This document shows, piece after piece, positions 18,936-29,906 of a DNA stretch of 57,353 bases. Made by a program: the position numbers and the translations under genes. The notes under the pieces were generated by a model. That model searched no databases. It had not been told where the DNA came from and saw only the letters and a program-made list of their open reading frames with translations. Position 1 is the first letter of the stretch. Every line of letters starts with the position of its first letter. Origin of the DNA: Thermoplasmata archaeon (GTDB lineage Archaea > Thermoplasmatota > Thermoplasmata > Thermoplasmatales > ARK-15). The stretch is from contig JAGDXS010000020.1 of NCBI GenBank assembly GCA_023261755.1, forward strand, positions 1-57,353, read 5' to 3'.

Positions 18936-19292
18936 GTTAGATAGTAGATAAATAATATTTAAAATTTCCTAAAAATAAAGTTATTTTTAATAAATTCTTT
19001 ATATTTTTTATTATAATTAAAGGTGCAAATTATTATTTAATTAAATCAATAAGTTTAAAAATTAGAACAATATAAATATCTACATTAGTATTTAATTTAT
19101 ATATAAAGAATTTTTACCTTATAAAACATTTTATAATTTAAATAAATAATAGATGATTTTCATCTGATTAATGAAAGCAAAATTAATCCGTTCATGAATT
19201 TAGAAATTTTCTTTTGAGTTTTTCGAAAAAACAAATTTTTAATGTAATGGATTCAAGTTTATGTAATAATCATTTTCTTATAAAAGGAAAAA

Positions 19293-19706
19293 TTGTATAT
19301 CTGTAGATTTAATTCTGGAAATATGATCAAGGAATTTTTTATTGATGAAATTGTAGCCATAAGGGAAAAGGAAAAAACTGTGACGAGTTTAAAATTCACA
19401 GTTACATTTGATTCATTAAAAAAGGATAATGAAGTATTGGATATTTATTACACATTTTCTGCTTTATATGAAGATAGTGAAAACAGCAAGGTTGGAGAAA
19501 TACGATTGGTAGGCCATTTAATTGACAAAGAAGAAAATGAAGAAATGGCCAAAATGGTAAATGATTATTGGAATACAAAAAAATCGCTTCCAAAAGGATT
19601 GCTTGATAAAGTATTAAATGTACTTAATTTTGAGTGCGGTGCGAGAGGCACTCTTGTTGCATATGCTATGGCATTTCCTCCACCAATACCTCTAGGTAAA
19701 TCATAA
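19293..19706 (+). CDS. Hypothetical protein (137 aa)
   Basis: ORF immediately upstream of the MFS gene; C-terminus AMAFPPPIPLGKS. Confidence 0.6.
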   Translation: MYICRFNSGNMIKEFFIDEIVAIREKEKTVTSLKFTVTFDSLKKDNEVLDIYYTFSALYEDSENSKVGEIRLVGHLIDKEENEEMAKMVNDYWNTKKSLPKGLLDKVLNVLNFECGARGTLVAYAMAFPPPIPLGKS

Positions 19707-19724
19707 AAAAATAGATATATCTGA

Positions 19725-21182
19725 ATGAAATACACTGCTAAGATGAAATTCACAAGGGATCAGGGCATTACAGTCGCAGTAATGGCTTTTGCAGGCCTAT
19801 TGGTGATGTACATAGAGACCATGATAGTTCCATCACTGCCAACTCTTGTGGATTATTTTCACACTGATTACGATTCAATTTCATGGGTAGTGACATCTTA
19901 CTTAATTTCTGGAACAGTATCTTCAGTAATTTTCGGCAAGCTTGCAGACATATACGGCAAGAAAAAGATTTTTCTTTTTGTGGCTGGCATTTACACGATT
20001 GCAATAATATTTGGTGGCTTTGCAAATTCTTTGATAGAATTTGTTTTGATCAGGACATTTCAGGGTGCAGGAATGGCAATGTTTCCCATTGCATTTTCCC
20101 TCATAAGGGATGAATTTCCTCCTGAGGAAATTCCGCTTGCACAAGGTATTGTAAGTGCAACATTTGCAGGAGGTGCAAGCATTGGCTTGGTCATAGGTGC
20201 ATACATTTCACAGAATTACGGTTGGGAATGGGATTACCATACAGCCATACCAATAGCTCTTCTTCTTTTTATACTTTCATTCAGATATCTGAAAGAATCA
20301 AGCGTAAGGATAAAAACAAGGCTTGATTTACCTGGAATAGCATTAATTTCAGGTGGTATTGTAAGTGCACTTATTGCTACGTCAGAAGGACAATACTGGG
20401 GATGGGAAAGTGAGAGCATTTTTTCTCTATATGCATTTTCAATTGTTCTAATAGCATTGTTCATTCTTGTTGAAGAATTCGCGGAATATCCTTTGATAGA
20501 CATTAAGTTACTTTCATCGAGGAATATTTTTCTTACTAACATTATATCCCTTTTCGTTTCATCAGGTATGTTTTTCCTTTATTTCACAATACCGCCCCTT
20601 CTCGAAGATCCAATGCCCGCTGGATTCGGTGAAAGCATAATTACAGCGGGCTTAACAAACCTTCCAGCAGCAATATTTGCCATGGCCTTTGCTCCCCTCG
20701 CAGCCTTAACAACAAGAAGGATGGGGCCTAAGGTATCAATCATGTTTGGTGTTATCATTCAAATATTATCATTCCTTGCATTATTTTTTAACAGATCAGA
20801 TGCAATATCCATTACAGAGGATTCTCTTCTCCTTGGAGTGGGAAGTTCTTTTTCTATGGTTGGTATTACAAATATGATAGTCATGATAACACCTCAGGAA
20901 AAGATGGGCATTTCAACTGGTATGAATCAGCTTTTCAGGAATGTTGGTAGCGTTATAGCTCCTGCCATAGCGGGTGTTCTTGAAACAGGCTATGAACAGG
21001 CAGTTACTGTTGGAGCATTGCCATTTAAATTTGGGTCACTGAACATAATACCCATGTTTGAATTCTTTCCCTCATCTACAGCCTTTGATTTAATTTACAT
21101 TACAGGAATAATTGTGGCTGTATTTACCCTAATCCTTGTATTACTCTTAAAAGGAATTAAAGTAGGAGGTAATGGAAAATGA
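19725..21182 (+). CDS. MFS transporter, DHA2/EmrB-QacA type
   Basis: 14-TM-like hydrophobicity, FGKLADIYGKKKIF, LIRTFQGAGMAMFPIAFSLIRDEFPPEE. Confidence 0.92.
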   Translation: MKYTAKMKFTRDQGITVAVMAFAGLLVMYIETMIVPSLPTLVDYFHTDYDSISWVVTSYLISGTVSSVIFGKLADIYGKKKIFLFVAGIYTIAIIFGGFANSLIEFVLIRTFQGAGMAMFPIAFSLIRDEFPPEEIPLAQGIVSATFAGGASIGLVIGAYISQNYGWEWDYHTAIPIALLLFILSFRYLKESSVRIKTRLDLPGIALISGGIVSALIATSEGQYWGWESESIFSLYAFSIVLIALFILVEEFAEYPLIDIKLLSSRNIFLTNIISLFVSSGMFFLYFTIPPLLEDPMPAGFGESIITAGLTNLPAAIFAMAFAPLAALTTRRMGPKVSIMFGVIIQILSFLALFFNRSDAISITEDSLLLGVGSSFSMVGITNMIVMITPQEKMGISTGMNQLFRNVGSVIAPAIAGVLETGYEQAVTVGALPFKFGSLNIIPMFEFFPSSTAFDLIYITGIIVAVFTLILVLLLKGIKVGGNGK

Positions 21183-23434
21183 AAAAAATAGCAATAGTAC
21201 TGGCTAGTTTAGTGATTTTATCTGTTTTTGGCGTCTCTTTTTCAAATGCACAGGAAACGCCAATTGTGGTATCTAATGTATTTTGGTATAGTGAAAATTC
21301 AACCATGGAACCTGTCCCTGGAATGAACAATGTTCCTCTGTATTTAACAGTTGAAAATTCAGGACCTACAATTTACAATTTTACTGCTTACATTTACCTG
21401 AAGAATCCATTCTCTTATGGTTTCACCATAAACAATTCCCAGGTCATGGAAAAAACTTTTATATCTTTACCTGAATTTCCAGTCGGTTCAAAGCTTGAAA
21501 TAATGCAGCTTGTAAATATTTCACCCATGGCAAGAGATGGCATATACACAGAAAATCTTTTTGCTTACGGCAAATATTCTGAATCATATCCAATTGAGAA
21601 TTTATCAACAACATTTTTTCTTCCATTGGAAGGGAATGTTAACATTTTTGTTGAATCATCTTACATTGGTGAAAATGGCCAATTATTGAACCCACTACCT
21701 GGAGAGAATCCAGTGCCATTTACCATCATAGTTGGAAATTCAGGTAATGAACCCGTTACAAATGTAACATTCACTTTTGATCCAGAGTACCCATTTTTCG
21801 GAATATCACAGAAGACTATTATTACAGCTATCCCTGAATACGGTTATGTGCCTATTACTTTTATGGTTAACTTTACAAAGAATTTAAAAAATGGAAATTA
21901 CCCTGAAAAATTACAATACAAATATTACAATTTTACAGGATCAACATCTTTCAATTTCACATGGAGCGAGAATTATTCAATTAGCATAATTGGTTCATAT
22001 CTTGGCTTTAATGGAAATATGATCAATGGCATAGGCGGAATGAAAAATGTGCCTCTCACAATTGAAATTTCAAATATTGGTACTGAATACATTTCAAATG
22101 CAAGCTTTTCTTATATGCCTGAATATCCTTTTTACGGTCTAAAGCAGGAAAAGGATATATCCGTAATTGCTCCCTATCAGGTGGAATCATTAACATTCGT
22201 GGTATCAATTTATAACAATACAGCAGATGGTATTTATAACCAGAGCATTGAAGTAGCCATAGGAAACAATGTTTCAGAAATGGAATTTCAAATACAGCTG
22301 ACCGGTTATTCAAACATTATTGTGGATGGATCTTTTATTAACATATCTGATAACATCGTCCCAGGTCCAGGAATGAAGGATGTACCAATAAGCATTATGG
22401 TTTCTAATGTTGGAAATGCTGTTCCTACAAATGTAACATTTACATTCAAACCTGAATACCCATTTTACGGTCAAAAACAAATATTGATTATTCCAGCCCT
22501 TCCTGAATATACACCGGTTACACTTACTTACATTGTTAGCATAATGGGCAATGCAAGTAATGGAATATATACCCAGGAATTAAATTATTCATTCGGTGGA
22601 TACTATGGTACATTGAAATTCACAACAAATTTGATTGGTTATTCAAATGTTACAGTTCAGGGATATTTCATGAACCCACCGTATGTTTACACAAATCAAA
22701 CATTTAATGCAATAACATTCTCAATAATTAATTCAGGCAATTCTCCTGCATTCAATGTAACATTGCAAGCAAAATCATCCATGGTGATAGTGAATACACC
22801 TCTGGATATATCAATTCTGCCACCACATGTTTTATTCAATTATACCATATATTATAATTCACCAAAATCGCCGGGCACTTATTATATGGAATTTTATTTC
22901 GGGAATGGGGAAATTACTGTGCCTGTTAATGTAATTCAATCTCCTGTTCTTTCTGTAAAGGCAAATTTTCCATCCCTTACACCGGGTGAATCAAAAGTTC
23001 AGGTGACCTTTTATTTGGAAAATATAGGTCCAGGAACAATACAGAGCATGGAAGTACATTTCCTATATCCTGAAGTTCTTGATCTTTATGTAAGTTCAGA
23101 CAATCCTCTGGGGGGTTTATTTTTAAATAATGTTACACTTGCTTCTGTAAAACCAGGTGAAAATTTCACTATACCATATATAATAGACTTGGCGGATAAC
23201 GCCGTACCTGGGAAATACTCCGCAGAACTTGTTTTCATAATTAATGAAAACAATACACTAAGGCCAATAATGGAAACATTCTATTTCACATTCCAGGTAT
23301 CTACACCATTTTTTTCAACAAGTGGAAATTCAGGAATCCTGTCTTTGAGCAATTTAACAATAATTATCCTCGTTATAATAATAATTGCTTTAGTTGCTAT
23401 GTATATCAGGCAGATGAGGAAGAAAAAATCATGA
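21179..23434 (+). CDS. Exported COG1361/CARDB-type repeat surface protein with C-terminal TM anchor
   Basis: N-terminal signal-like region, four repeats of the type PGM(K/N)(D/N)VP...NSGN...NVTFTF.PEYPFYG, C-terminal TM followed by RQMRKKKS; 4-bp overlap with MFS. Confidence 0.82.
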   Translation: MKKIAIVLASLVILSVFGVSFSNAQETPIVVSNVFWYSENSTMEPVPGMNNVPLYLTVENSGPTIYNFTAYIYLKNPFSYGFTINNSQVMEKTFISLPEFPVGSKLEIMQLVNISPMARDGIYTENLFAYGKYSESYPIENLSTTFFLPLEGNVNIFVESSYIGENGQLLNPLPGENPVPFTIIVGNSGNEPVTNVTFTFDPEYPFFGISQKTIITAIPEYGYVPITFMVNFTKNLKNGNYPEKLQYKYYNFTGSTSFNFTWSENYSISIIGSYLGFNGNMINGIGGMKNVPLTIEISNIGTEYISNASFSYMPEYPFYGLKQEKDISVIAPYQVESLTFVVSIYNNTADGIYNQSIEVAIGNNVSEMEFQIQLTGYSNIIVDGSFINISDNIVPGPGMKDVPISIMVSNVGNAVPTNVTFTFKPEYPFYGQKQILIIPALPEYTPVTLTYIVSIMGNASNGIYTQELNYSFGGYYGTLKFTTNLIGYSNVTVQGYFMNPPYVYTNQTFNAITFSIINSGNSPAFNVTLQAKSSMVIVNTPLDISILPPHVLFNYTIYYNSPKSPGTYYMEFYFGNGEITVPVNVIQSPVLSVKANFPSLTPGESKVQVTFYLENIGPGTIQSMEVHFLYPEVLDLYVSSDNPLGGLFLNNVTLASVKPGENFTIPYIIDLADNAVPGKYSAELVFIINENNTLRPIMETFYFTFQVSTPFFSTSGNSGILSLSNLTIIILVIIIIALVAMYIRQMRKKKS

Positions 23435-24574
23435 AAATTTTTTTAATAATTCATCAAAAATTTTTTTAAAATTTTCTTTTTTTACTGCTATCAAAAAATA
23501 ATTTCCCTGACCGCCACCCTTCAAATTATTCTCCTCCATTATTTTTTTAATTAATTCTTTATCAATTAATTCACTGCTCAAAATGAAAATTTTCTCATCA
23601 TTTTCATTTCCATATATTACAGTGGCTTTTTCATTTTCAAGCATTTTTCTTGCCCTTTTTTCCACACCCCTTATATCCGCATGAGGAAAATCACTGTAAT
23701 ACAATTTTTTTCCATTTTTTTCAATTAATTGAAAATTGAACATGCTCGATGATATTTCAAACAGATCCTTTTTAAATTTTTCATTCATGGTCATTGAATT
23801 AAAAATCTTTTCCTCAATCTTCGATTGATCAATATTGTAGTTCAAATACAATTTTCTCACAATCCTCGCATTTTCAAAAATAAAATTCTTCGCCGTTTCC
23901 CCTGACAAAAATTTAATTTCAAAAAAATCAGATTTTTTTATAGATTTAACAAAAATAATACCAACCTCTGATGTGCTCTTAACATGAATACCAGAACAAG
24001 CACTTTTATCAAAACCCTCTATTTCAACAATTCTTATTTTTTCATTTTTAATTCTGTCCTTTCTTATTCTAACATCATCTTCAACATCCTCAATATTTCC
24101 ATAATAAAATTTTAATGGAATATTTTTTTCAACAATGGAATTTGCTAAATCTTCAGCCCTTGAAATATCATCTATGGAAATATTACCATTAATGAAAAGT
24201 AAAGATTCATTTTCATGCAACTCTACTTTCTGAAACTTTACATTGAATAAATTTTCAATGGATCTATAAAGTATGTGCTCAGCCGTGTGCATTTTCATCA
24301 ATGCGTACCTTCTTTCCCAGTCAAGAACAATTTTACCATGATCTGAAATTTTTCCCTCTATTAATTCATACTTATGCAGGATCTTTCCATTTTCCCTTTT
24401 TGCAAAAGGTATCCTAGCCTTAAAGGAATCGCCTATAAAATATCCAGAATCTGGAGGTTGTCCCCCACCACCAGGATATATTATTGTTTTATCAAAAATG
24501 AGATACTCTTCATTTTTCTCAATAACATTCACATCAAGAGCCCTAAGATAAGGTTCCTCATAGAATAGTTCCAT
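23429..24574 (-). CDS. alaX: Alanyl-tRNA editing protein AlaX (long form with DHHA1-like C-terminus)
   Basis: MHTAEHIL, CSGIHVKSTSEVG, C-terminal GGGQGNYF. Confidence 0.88.
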   Translation of the reverse strand: MELFYEEPYLRALDVNVIEKNEEYLIFDKTIIYPGGGGQPPDSGYFIGDSFKARIPFAKRENGKILHKYELIEGKISDHGKIVLDWERRYALMKMHTAEHILYRSIENLFNVKFQKVELHENESLLFINGNISIDDISRAEDLANSIVEKNIPLKFYYGNIEDVEDDVRIRKDRIKNEKIRIVEIEGFDKSACSGIHVKSTSEVGIIFVKSIKKSDFFEIKFLSGETAKNFIFENARIVRKLYLNYNIDQSKIEEKIFNSMTMNEKFKKDLFEISSSMFNFQLIEKNGKKLYYSDFPHADIRGVEKRARKMLENEKATVIYGNENDEKIFILSSELIDKELIKKIMEENNLKGGGQGNYFLIAVKKENFKKIFDELLKKFS

Positions 24575-24599
24575 AAAAACAATAAAAAAATAATAGGAT

Positions 24600-27500
24600 T
24601 TATTTTTTGCCTATTTTTGATGGCCACCAGTTGTATGACTTGAGTATAAGCATCACAGCTGGTATAAAGAACATCCAAGAAATAAACGTATCAACAAAAA
24701 CTCCAAGAGCAAGGCCTACACCTATTTCCTGAATTATCTGTAGATTGCTTAGAGAAAGGCTTAAAAATGTAGAAGCTAGTATTAAACCAAGGATGGCAAT
24801 TACCATACCATTCTCCTTTAGGCTCGTTTCAATGCCATCTTCATCAGAACTTCCTTTGATCACTTCTTCCCTTACTCTTGTAATCATGAAAATATCGTAA
24901 TCAAGGCCCACAGCTAGAAGAGTGATGAAAACGAACAGAGGCAGGAATATAATAATTGGGAGTTTCATTATGTAATAGAATATTGTGTATGTGATAACCA
25001 GTGAAAAAATTACAGATCCAAGGACCATCAAGACCAGTCTTAATGGTGTAAATACAGAATTGAACTGAACTAGAAGGATTATGAATGCAACAAATGCTAT
25101 CACGGGCACAATCATTTCAAATGCTGAAACTGTGTGGTTATTTGCATCTATTAGGCCCTGGGATAAACCCCCTATATACCATTCCACACCTGATGGTATT
25201 ACCTTATTTATATGATTATCAAGGAATGTTACAAAATTCATGGCTTTGTTTGACCATGAAAGAATTGAGAGCTGGAAATATATCACAACCGTTCTGTTGT
25301 CCTTTCCTATATAGGAGTTTATCTGCGATGTATAAATGCTCCTTGTTGTATTTGAATATTGATCAATAGATGAAAAGCTAACATAATTCCCATAAGGGAA
25401 TGTGGGTCCATAAACAAATGATACGTTACCAGTACTGAGCAAATAATTTTCTGTGTTGTTTATAATATTAATTGCATTAGTATTGTAAGTCCCATTGTTT
25501 ACAACATTGTAAGGGAATACCAGTAATATGTAATTCTGGAAGACAGTATCACCTTTAAATGTCTGATTTATTACCTGCACGGCATCAAGACCGCTTTCAT
25601 GTGGTATTAGCTGGAAAACATCCATCCCAGCAGGTGTTGTTGCATAGACGAACAGGCTGCCAAGTGTTATTATAATGAAAATTACCATTAAAAGTTTTTT
25701 ATAACTTTTATCAAATTGTGATACCTTTCCCATTATATTTTCATGCCTTGGAACATTTTCAATCTTGCTAGGCCAGAACATTTTTTTATCAAGAATGGCA
25801 AGAATGGAAGGCAGAAATGTTAGTGCAATCAAAAGTGTAATGGATATTGAAATTGCATTAGTAAGTCCAGAATCGCTGAATATTGGAACATTTGCTAACC
25901 ATAATGTTAGATATGAAATTATTACAGTTAGGCCACTCGTGAATACGGCATGGCCAGCCCATTGGGTAGTGATAACAGCCCTGTCAGCTTTTCCTGACCT
26001 TAGTTCTTTCCTATACCTTGACATTATGTATACTGAATAATCTGCAGTTAAGCCTAAAAGAAGTATGAGTAGGAGAGTAGGTGTTATGAATGAAACCTGC
26101 GCATGCAAAATATACTTGTAAATTAAGCCATTCATGCCTAATGAAATCAAGGCTGAAAAGCCAAAGATCATAAGAGGCATTAAACCTGCTATGGGTGACC
26201 TGAAATATAAAATGCTTATAATTATTGCAATTATTATGCCAACTAGCAATGCTTTATAGAGACCGCCGTTTGCCTGATTTGTCAGCTGTTCTTCAATTGC
26301 ATTTTCACCAGCAAGTAAATAACTAGCATTATTCAATTTTGGAATGTATTCATTTGATATATTGCCTATTATGTTCAACGTCGATATGGGAGCGGATTGG
26401 TTAATATTTATTACAAAGAGTGAAACATTTCCCGTATAGCTTACGAACTTATGGAAAATATAAGGAGATGGAACAACAGGATAAGTACTGAAATTTTCAT
26501 TCATGATGGTAGTATTCACAAAATTATTCACATTTTCCGTGCTTTTAAGTGAAATAATGAATCTATTTATGGTATTTTTGTTTAAATTGACGAGAGGGTT
26601 TCCATAGAATGTTTTTTCCAGAGCAAATGATACTTCATTTGCGCTGGTGTTTGTAATATTTTGGCTTTTATACGCATTTTTGATTAAATCGTTTAAAGGA
26701 ATATATAAAATATTTGTAAAATTCATTATTGTCCTGTTTGATGAAAATTTAATTGCAACATTTTGTATTGTATAATTTTCTACGAATGATATATTTTTAT
26801 TGAATATTATATTAAAATAATTATCAGGGAAAAATGAATACAAAAATGATTTTTCAGTATTATTTAAAAGGGAATTTGCATACTCAATTGATAGATATGA
26901 TGCATTCTCATTTTCGCTTATAGCAATTACAAAATTCTTAACACCATAGGGAAGCATTTTTGTCACAGTTGAATTATGTGAAAGTTCTGAAGAAACATAA
27001 TTTACAGCAAATGATTTAATTGCAGAAATGTTTTGGAAATTTGTAACATTGAAATATGTTGCCAATAATTTCCAAAATGAAATCATCTGATTTCCAGAGA
27101 ATGCATTTGAGAATGAAGAATTGAATAATGTCATTTCTATGGAAGATTCTTCAACATTTTTATAATCAAGTGGATTTACCATAGAATAATTCCAGAAATA
27201 TGTATAATTCTGGATGTATGGTATAAGGATATTCTGCAATATTGTTAAATTATTTTCAATGAATGAAATAGTTTCTTTATATGCAATATAGTTTGATACA
27301 TTAATTGGGTATCCATTATTTATTGCATTTAAAAATACAAGGGTGAAATAATCTGGCACGCCAAATTCTATTGGAAGTGAATTATTTGTATTATTTAATA
27401 TTTCAATATAACCAGATCTAACATTGTTGTAAAGAACTAGTATACCATTCATATACATTATAGAGAAATTTCCAATGCTCACAAGAGAAGAAACTAGAAA

Positions 27501-27953
27501 TTTTGTATTCTTGTTCATGGAATAAGTGCCATTGAATAAAAGTTTAGTGCTCTTAGAAAAATTCAATAAAAGTTGATTTTCAGTTGTATAAATATCGCTG
27601 ACAGAAGCACTGTATTTTTTCAATGTTGAATTTGAATCAACTGCATTCTGCATGGCTAGTATAGTCTTTATTACTGCAGGGTTGCTTACGTTCGCATTTT
27701 CAATCAGAACAAGATCAACTGTTGTATTACTTGATACATTAGTTGATGGAAATTCATTGCTAAGAATATTCGAGGCCTTTGATGACATTGTGTTGCTTGG
27801 AACAACGCTAGATGCAATGTTGTATGAAGTTTCAGAAAAAAGAAGAGATGAAAATGGTAAAAATATCACTAGTATCACTATCCATATTATAATGAATTTC
27901 AAAGCGTTTCTTTTCACGAATTTACTGAATATTTCAAACTGTTTCTCTAACAT
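24600..27953 (-). CDS. MMPL/RND-superfamily exporter
   Basis: Two TM bundles with LLLGLTADYSVYIMSRYRKEL and LLAVGLDYDIFMITRVREEV; large sequon-rich extracellular region. Confidence 0.9.
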   Translation of the reverse strand: MLEKQFEIFSKFVKRNALKFIIIWIVILVIFLPFSSLLFSETSYNIASSVVPSNTMSSKASNILSNEFPSTNVSSNTTVDLVLIENANVSNPAVIKTILAMQNAVDSNSTLKKYSASVSDIYTTENQLLLNFSKSTKLLFNGTYSMNKNTKFLVSSLVSIGNFSIMYMNGILVLYNNVRSGYIEILNNTNNSLPIEFGVPDYFTLVFLNAINNGYPINVSNYIAYKETISFIENNLTILQNILIPYIQNYTYFWNYSMVNPLDYKNVEESSIEMTLFNSSFSNAFSGNQMISFWKLLATYFNVTNFQNISAIKSFAVNYVSSELSHNSTVTKMLPYGVKNFVIAISENENASYLSIEYANSLLNNTEKSFLYSFFPDNYFNIIFNKNISFVENYTIQNVAIKFSSNRTIMNFTNILYIPLNDLIKNAYKSQNITNTSANEVSFALEKTFYGNPLVNLNKNTINRFIISLKSTENVNNFVNTTIMNENFSTYPVVPSPYIFHKFVSYTGNVSLFVININQSAPISTLNIIGNISNEYIPKLNNASYLLAGENAIEEQLTNQANGGLYKALLVGIIIAIIISILYFRSPIAGLMPLMIFGFSALISLGMNGLIYKYILHAQVSFITPTLLLILLLGLTADYSVYIMSRYRKELRSGKADRAVITTQWAGHAVFTSGLTVIISYLTLWLANVPIFSDSGLTNAISISITLLIALTFLPSILAILDKKMFWPSKIENVPRHENIMGKVSQFDKSYKKLLMVIFIIITLGSLFVYATTPAGMDVFQLIPHESGLDAVQVINQTFKGDTVFQNYILLVFPYNVVNNGTYNTNAINIINNTENYLLSTGNVSFVYGPTFPYGNYVSFSSIDQYSNTTRSIYTSQINSYIGKDNRTVVIYFQLSILSWSNKAMNFVTFLDNHINKVIPSGVEWYIGGLSQGLIDANNHTVSAFEMIVPVIAFVAFIILLVQFNSVFTPLRLVLMVLGSVIFSLVITYTIFYYIMKLPIIIFLPLFVFITLLAVGLDYDIFMITRVREEVIKGSSDEDGIETSLKENGMVIAILGLILASTFLSLSLSNLQIIQEIGVGLALGVFVDTFISWMFFIPAVMLILKSYNWWPSKIGKK

Positions 27954-28025
27954 CGAATCCTAAAATAGATATAACTATATAAAGAATTACGAAATTAAAA
28001 TCATATTAATATTTAAAAGATTAAT

Positions 28026-28841
28026 TCAAAATATTGACCTTGTAAGACCACCATCTATTGTTATCATTGAACCTGTAATGTAAGATGCAAGAGGAGAGAG
28101 AAGGAATAAAACAAGGTATGCAAATTCCTCTGGATTGCCTACTCTTCCCAATGGTATATTTTTTGATATATCCTCAATTGATATATTCCTAATTTTTATT
28201 ATTCTCTCAAGTCTTGGTGTTAAAAAATAGCCTGGAATTATACCATTTATTCTTATTGGAGATAATTCATTTGAAAGTGATTTCACAAGGCCAGCTAGGG
28301 ATAATCTAACAACATTTGAAAGAACAAGATCCTGAACAGGTTCCCTTATTGCAATTGAAGTTGAAATAACTATGGAGGAATTTTTATTCATAATTGGAAC
28401 AAGATCCTTCACAATTTTTACTGCGCTCATGAGCAATATTTCCGAAGCGGCGTGCCAGTCATTTATATCGAGGTCAAAGAACCTTCCAGGCCTAGGATCT
28501 CCAGGAATATAAACCAAATGGTCCAAATGTGTAAAACTGCTCTTTACATTTTTTATGAAATTTTCAATTGAATTTTCATCAGACTGGTCGCAGGTGAATC
28601 CTTTAGCATTTTTCAACTTTTTTAAAGAATTTTCAATATTTGAGTTCGATCTGGAACATATAATAACATTTGCACCATTTTCAGATAACATTTTTGCTGT
28701 TGCAAAGCCTAGGCCGCTTGTTGAAGCTGTTACTACACAATTTTTATTCATAAAGAAATTTTCTAGCATGGAATCAATAATATTGTAAGTCTTTATTAAG
28801 TTATTTTTCTTGTCCAATGAACATGGAAAACTACCTGACAA
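28026..28841 (-). CDS. Short-chain dehydrogenase/reductase
   Basis: TASTSGLGFATAKMLSENGANVIICSRS, C-terminal SYITGSMITIDGGLTRSIF. Confidence 0.88.
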   Translation of the reverse strand: MSGSFPCSLDKKNNLIKTYNIIDSMLENFFMNKNCVVTASTSGLGFATAKMLSENGANVIICSRSNSNIENSLKKLKNAKGFTCDQSDENSIENFIKNVKSSFTHLDHLVYIPGDPRPGRFFDLDINDWHAASEILLMSAVKIVKDLVPIMNKNSSIVISTSIAIREPVQDLVLSNVVRLSLAGLVKSLSNELSPIRINGIIPGYFLTPRLERIIKIRNISIEDISKNIPLGRVGNPEEFAYLVLFLLSPLASYITGSMITIDGGLTRSIF

Positions 28842-29260
28842 AGATAATTGAGAATTTTACAGGCGTAGGTAAATTACCAAGTGAAAATGAAATTAAAGTA
28901 AATATATCCTCAATTGATGAAAAAATAAAAAGCGTTTTGAATATGAACTGTTCAAATTCAAATTTTATCTTATCACTAATCAATGATCTCAGAAAAATGG
29001 AGGACATTCTCACATTAAGGAAAAGAATAGATAGCAGCATATCAACCTTAATTTATTTCATTTATACAATTGCTGGATCAGCAGTGGGAATTTCTCTTGG
29101 GATGGGTGTATTCTTCACAACAACAGGAAATTTCGGACATATACTTCTGTTGCTTTCCATATTAGGGTCTGTAATTTCAATTGCTATTGGAATCAAAAGT
29201 ATAAGCGATGAAAGAAAATATCTTGAATTTTTGATAAATAATGTTAAAGGAATGGTTTAA
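28817..29260 (+). CDS. Hypothetical membrane protein with two TM segments
   Basis: 147-aa ORF with paired hydrophobic stretches. Confidence 0.6.
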   Translation: MNMENYLTKIIENFTGVGKLPSENEIKVNISSIDEKIKSVLNMNCSNSNFILSLINDLRKMEDILTLRKRIDSSISTLIYFIYTIAGSAVGISLGMGVFFTTTGNFGHILLLLSILGSVISIAIGIKSISDERKYLEFLINNVKGMV

Positions 29261-29906
29261 ACATATTTTCTATTGCCTTTATTTCCACCCTTTTCAGCAT
29301 TCTTTCAGCTGCAGGAATAGAAATGTTGAATTTCTTTGCAATGTCCTTTATCTTTACTTTCTTTGGAATGCTGTAATAACCCATTGAAATAGCTTCCATC
29401 ACTAAATTCCATTGCTTCAAGGTAATATCATTTCTTTTTGAAATATCAATCTTTTTAACCAGGGAAAAATCTATGTTGAATCTATTAAGCAAATTCTGAA
29501 ACTTCTCTAATAAAGAATCTTTTATCATTACTGATACAGTAAGCAAGTTCTTTGAAATTATTATCGGTGTAACGATGAAAGCATCGTAACCCATGGAATC
29601 ATAAATTTCTGAAAATATTTCTGGCATATTCTGTACTACCAGAACTAAATATTTATTGTTCTTCCTGTCAATGCCGAGGACCTCAAAAGAATTAAGTGAA
29701 TATCTTTCCATTATTTTTGATCTATTGTTTTCTATGTATTTCTCATCAACGAATTCACTTCTGCTTATTTCAGCTATGTATGCGATATGCCTACCATCGT
29801 AATTAATTATTCTGTTAACAACTAGCTTTTTATCATGCAAATAAAAATGTTTGCTCGGAATACCAAGCTTTTCAAGATCCATTTTTATTACTAATGTCTT
29901 CATCAA
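29244..29906 (-). CDS. HTH_10 (bacterio-opsin activator type) transcriptional regulator
   Basis: C-terminal [56 protein letters not shown] overlap with nrdJ. Confidence 0.85.
   Translation of the reverse strand: MMKTLVIKMDLEKLGIPSKHFYLHDKKLVVNRIINYDGRHIAYIAEISRSEFVDEKYIENNRSKIMERYSLNSFEVLGIDRKNNKYLVLVVQNMPEIFSEIYDSMGYDAFIVTPIIISKNLLTVSVMIKDSLLEKFQNLLNRFNIDFSLVKKIDISKRNDITLKQWNLVMEAISMGYYSIPKKVKIKDIAKKFNISIPAAERMLKRVEIKAIENMFKPFL

Noticed and set aside
18940-19290. Possible ncRNA in a long intergenic gap
   Set aside because: Very AT-rich with no stable stems found by eye; more likely promoter/spacer sequence.
22056-22313. 85-aa minus-strand ORF
   Set aside because: Antisense within the surface repeat protein gene; repeats on the plus strand are clearly protein-level.
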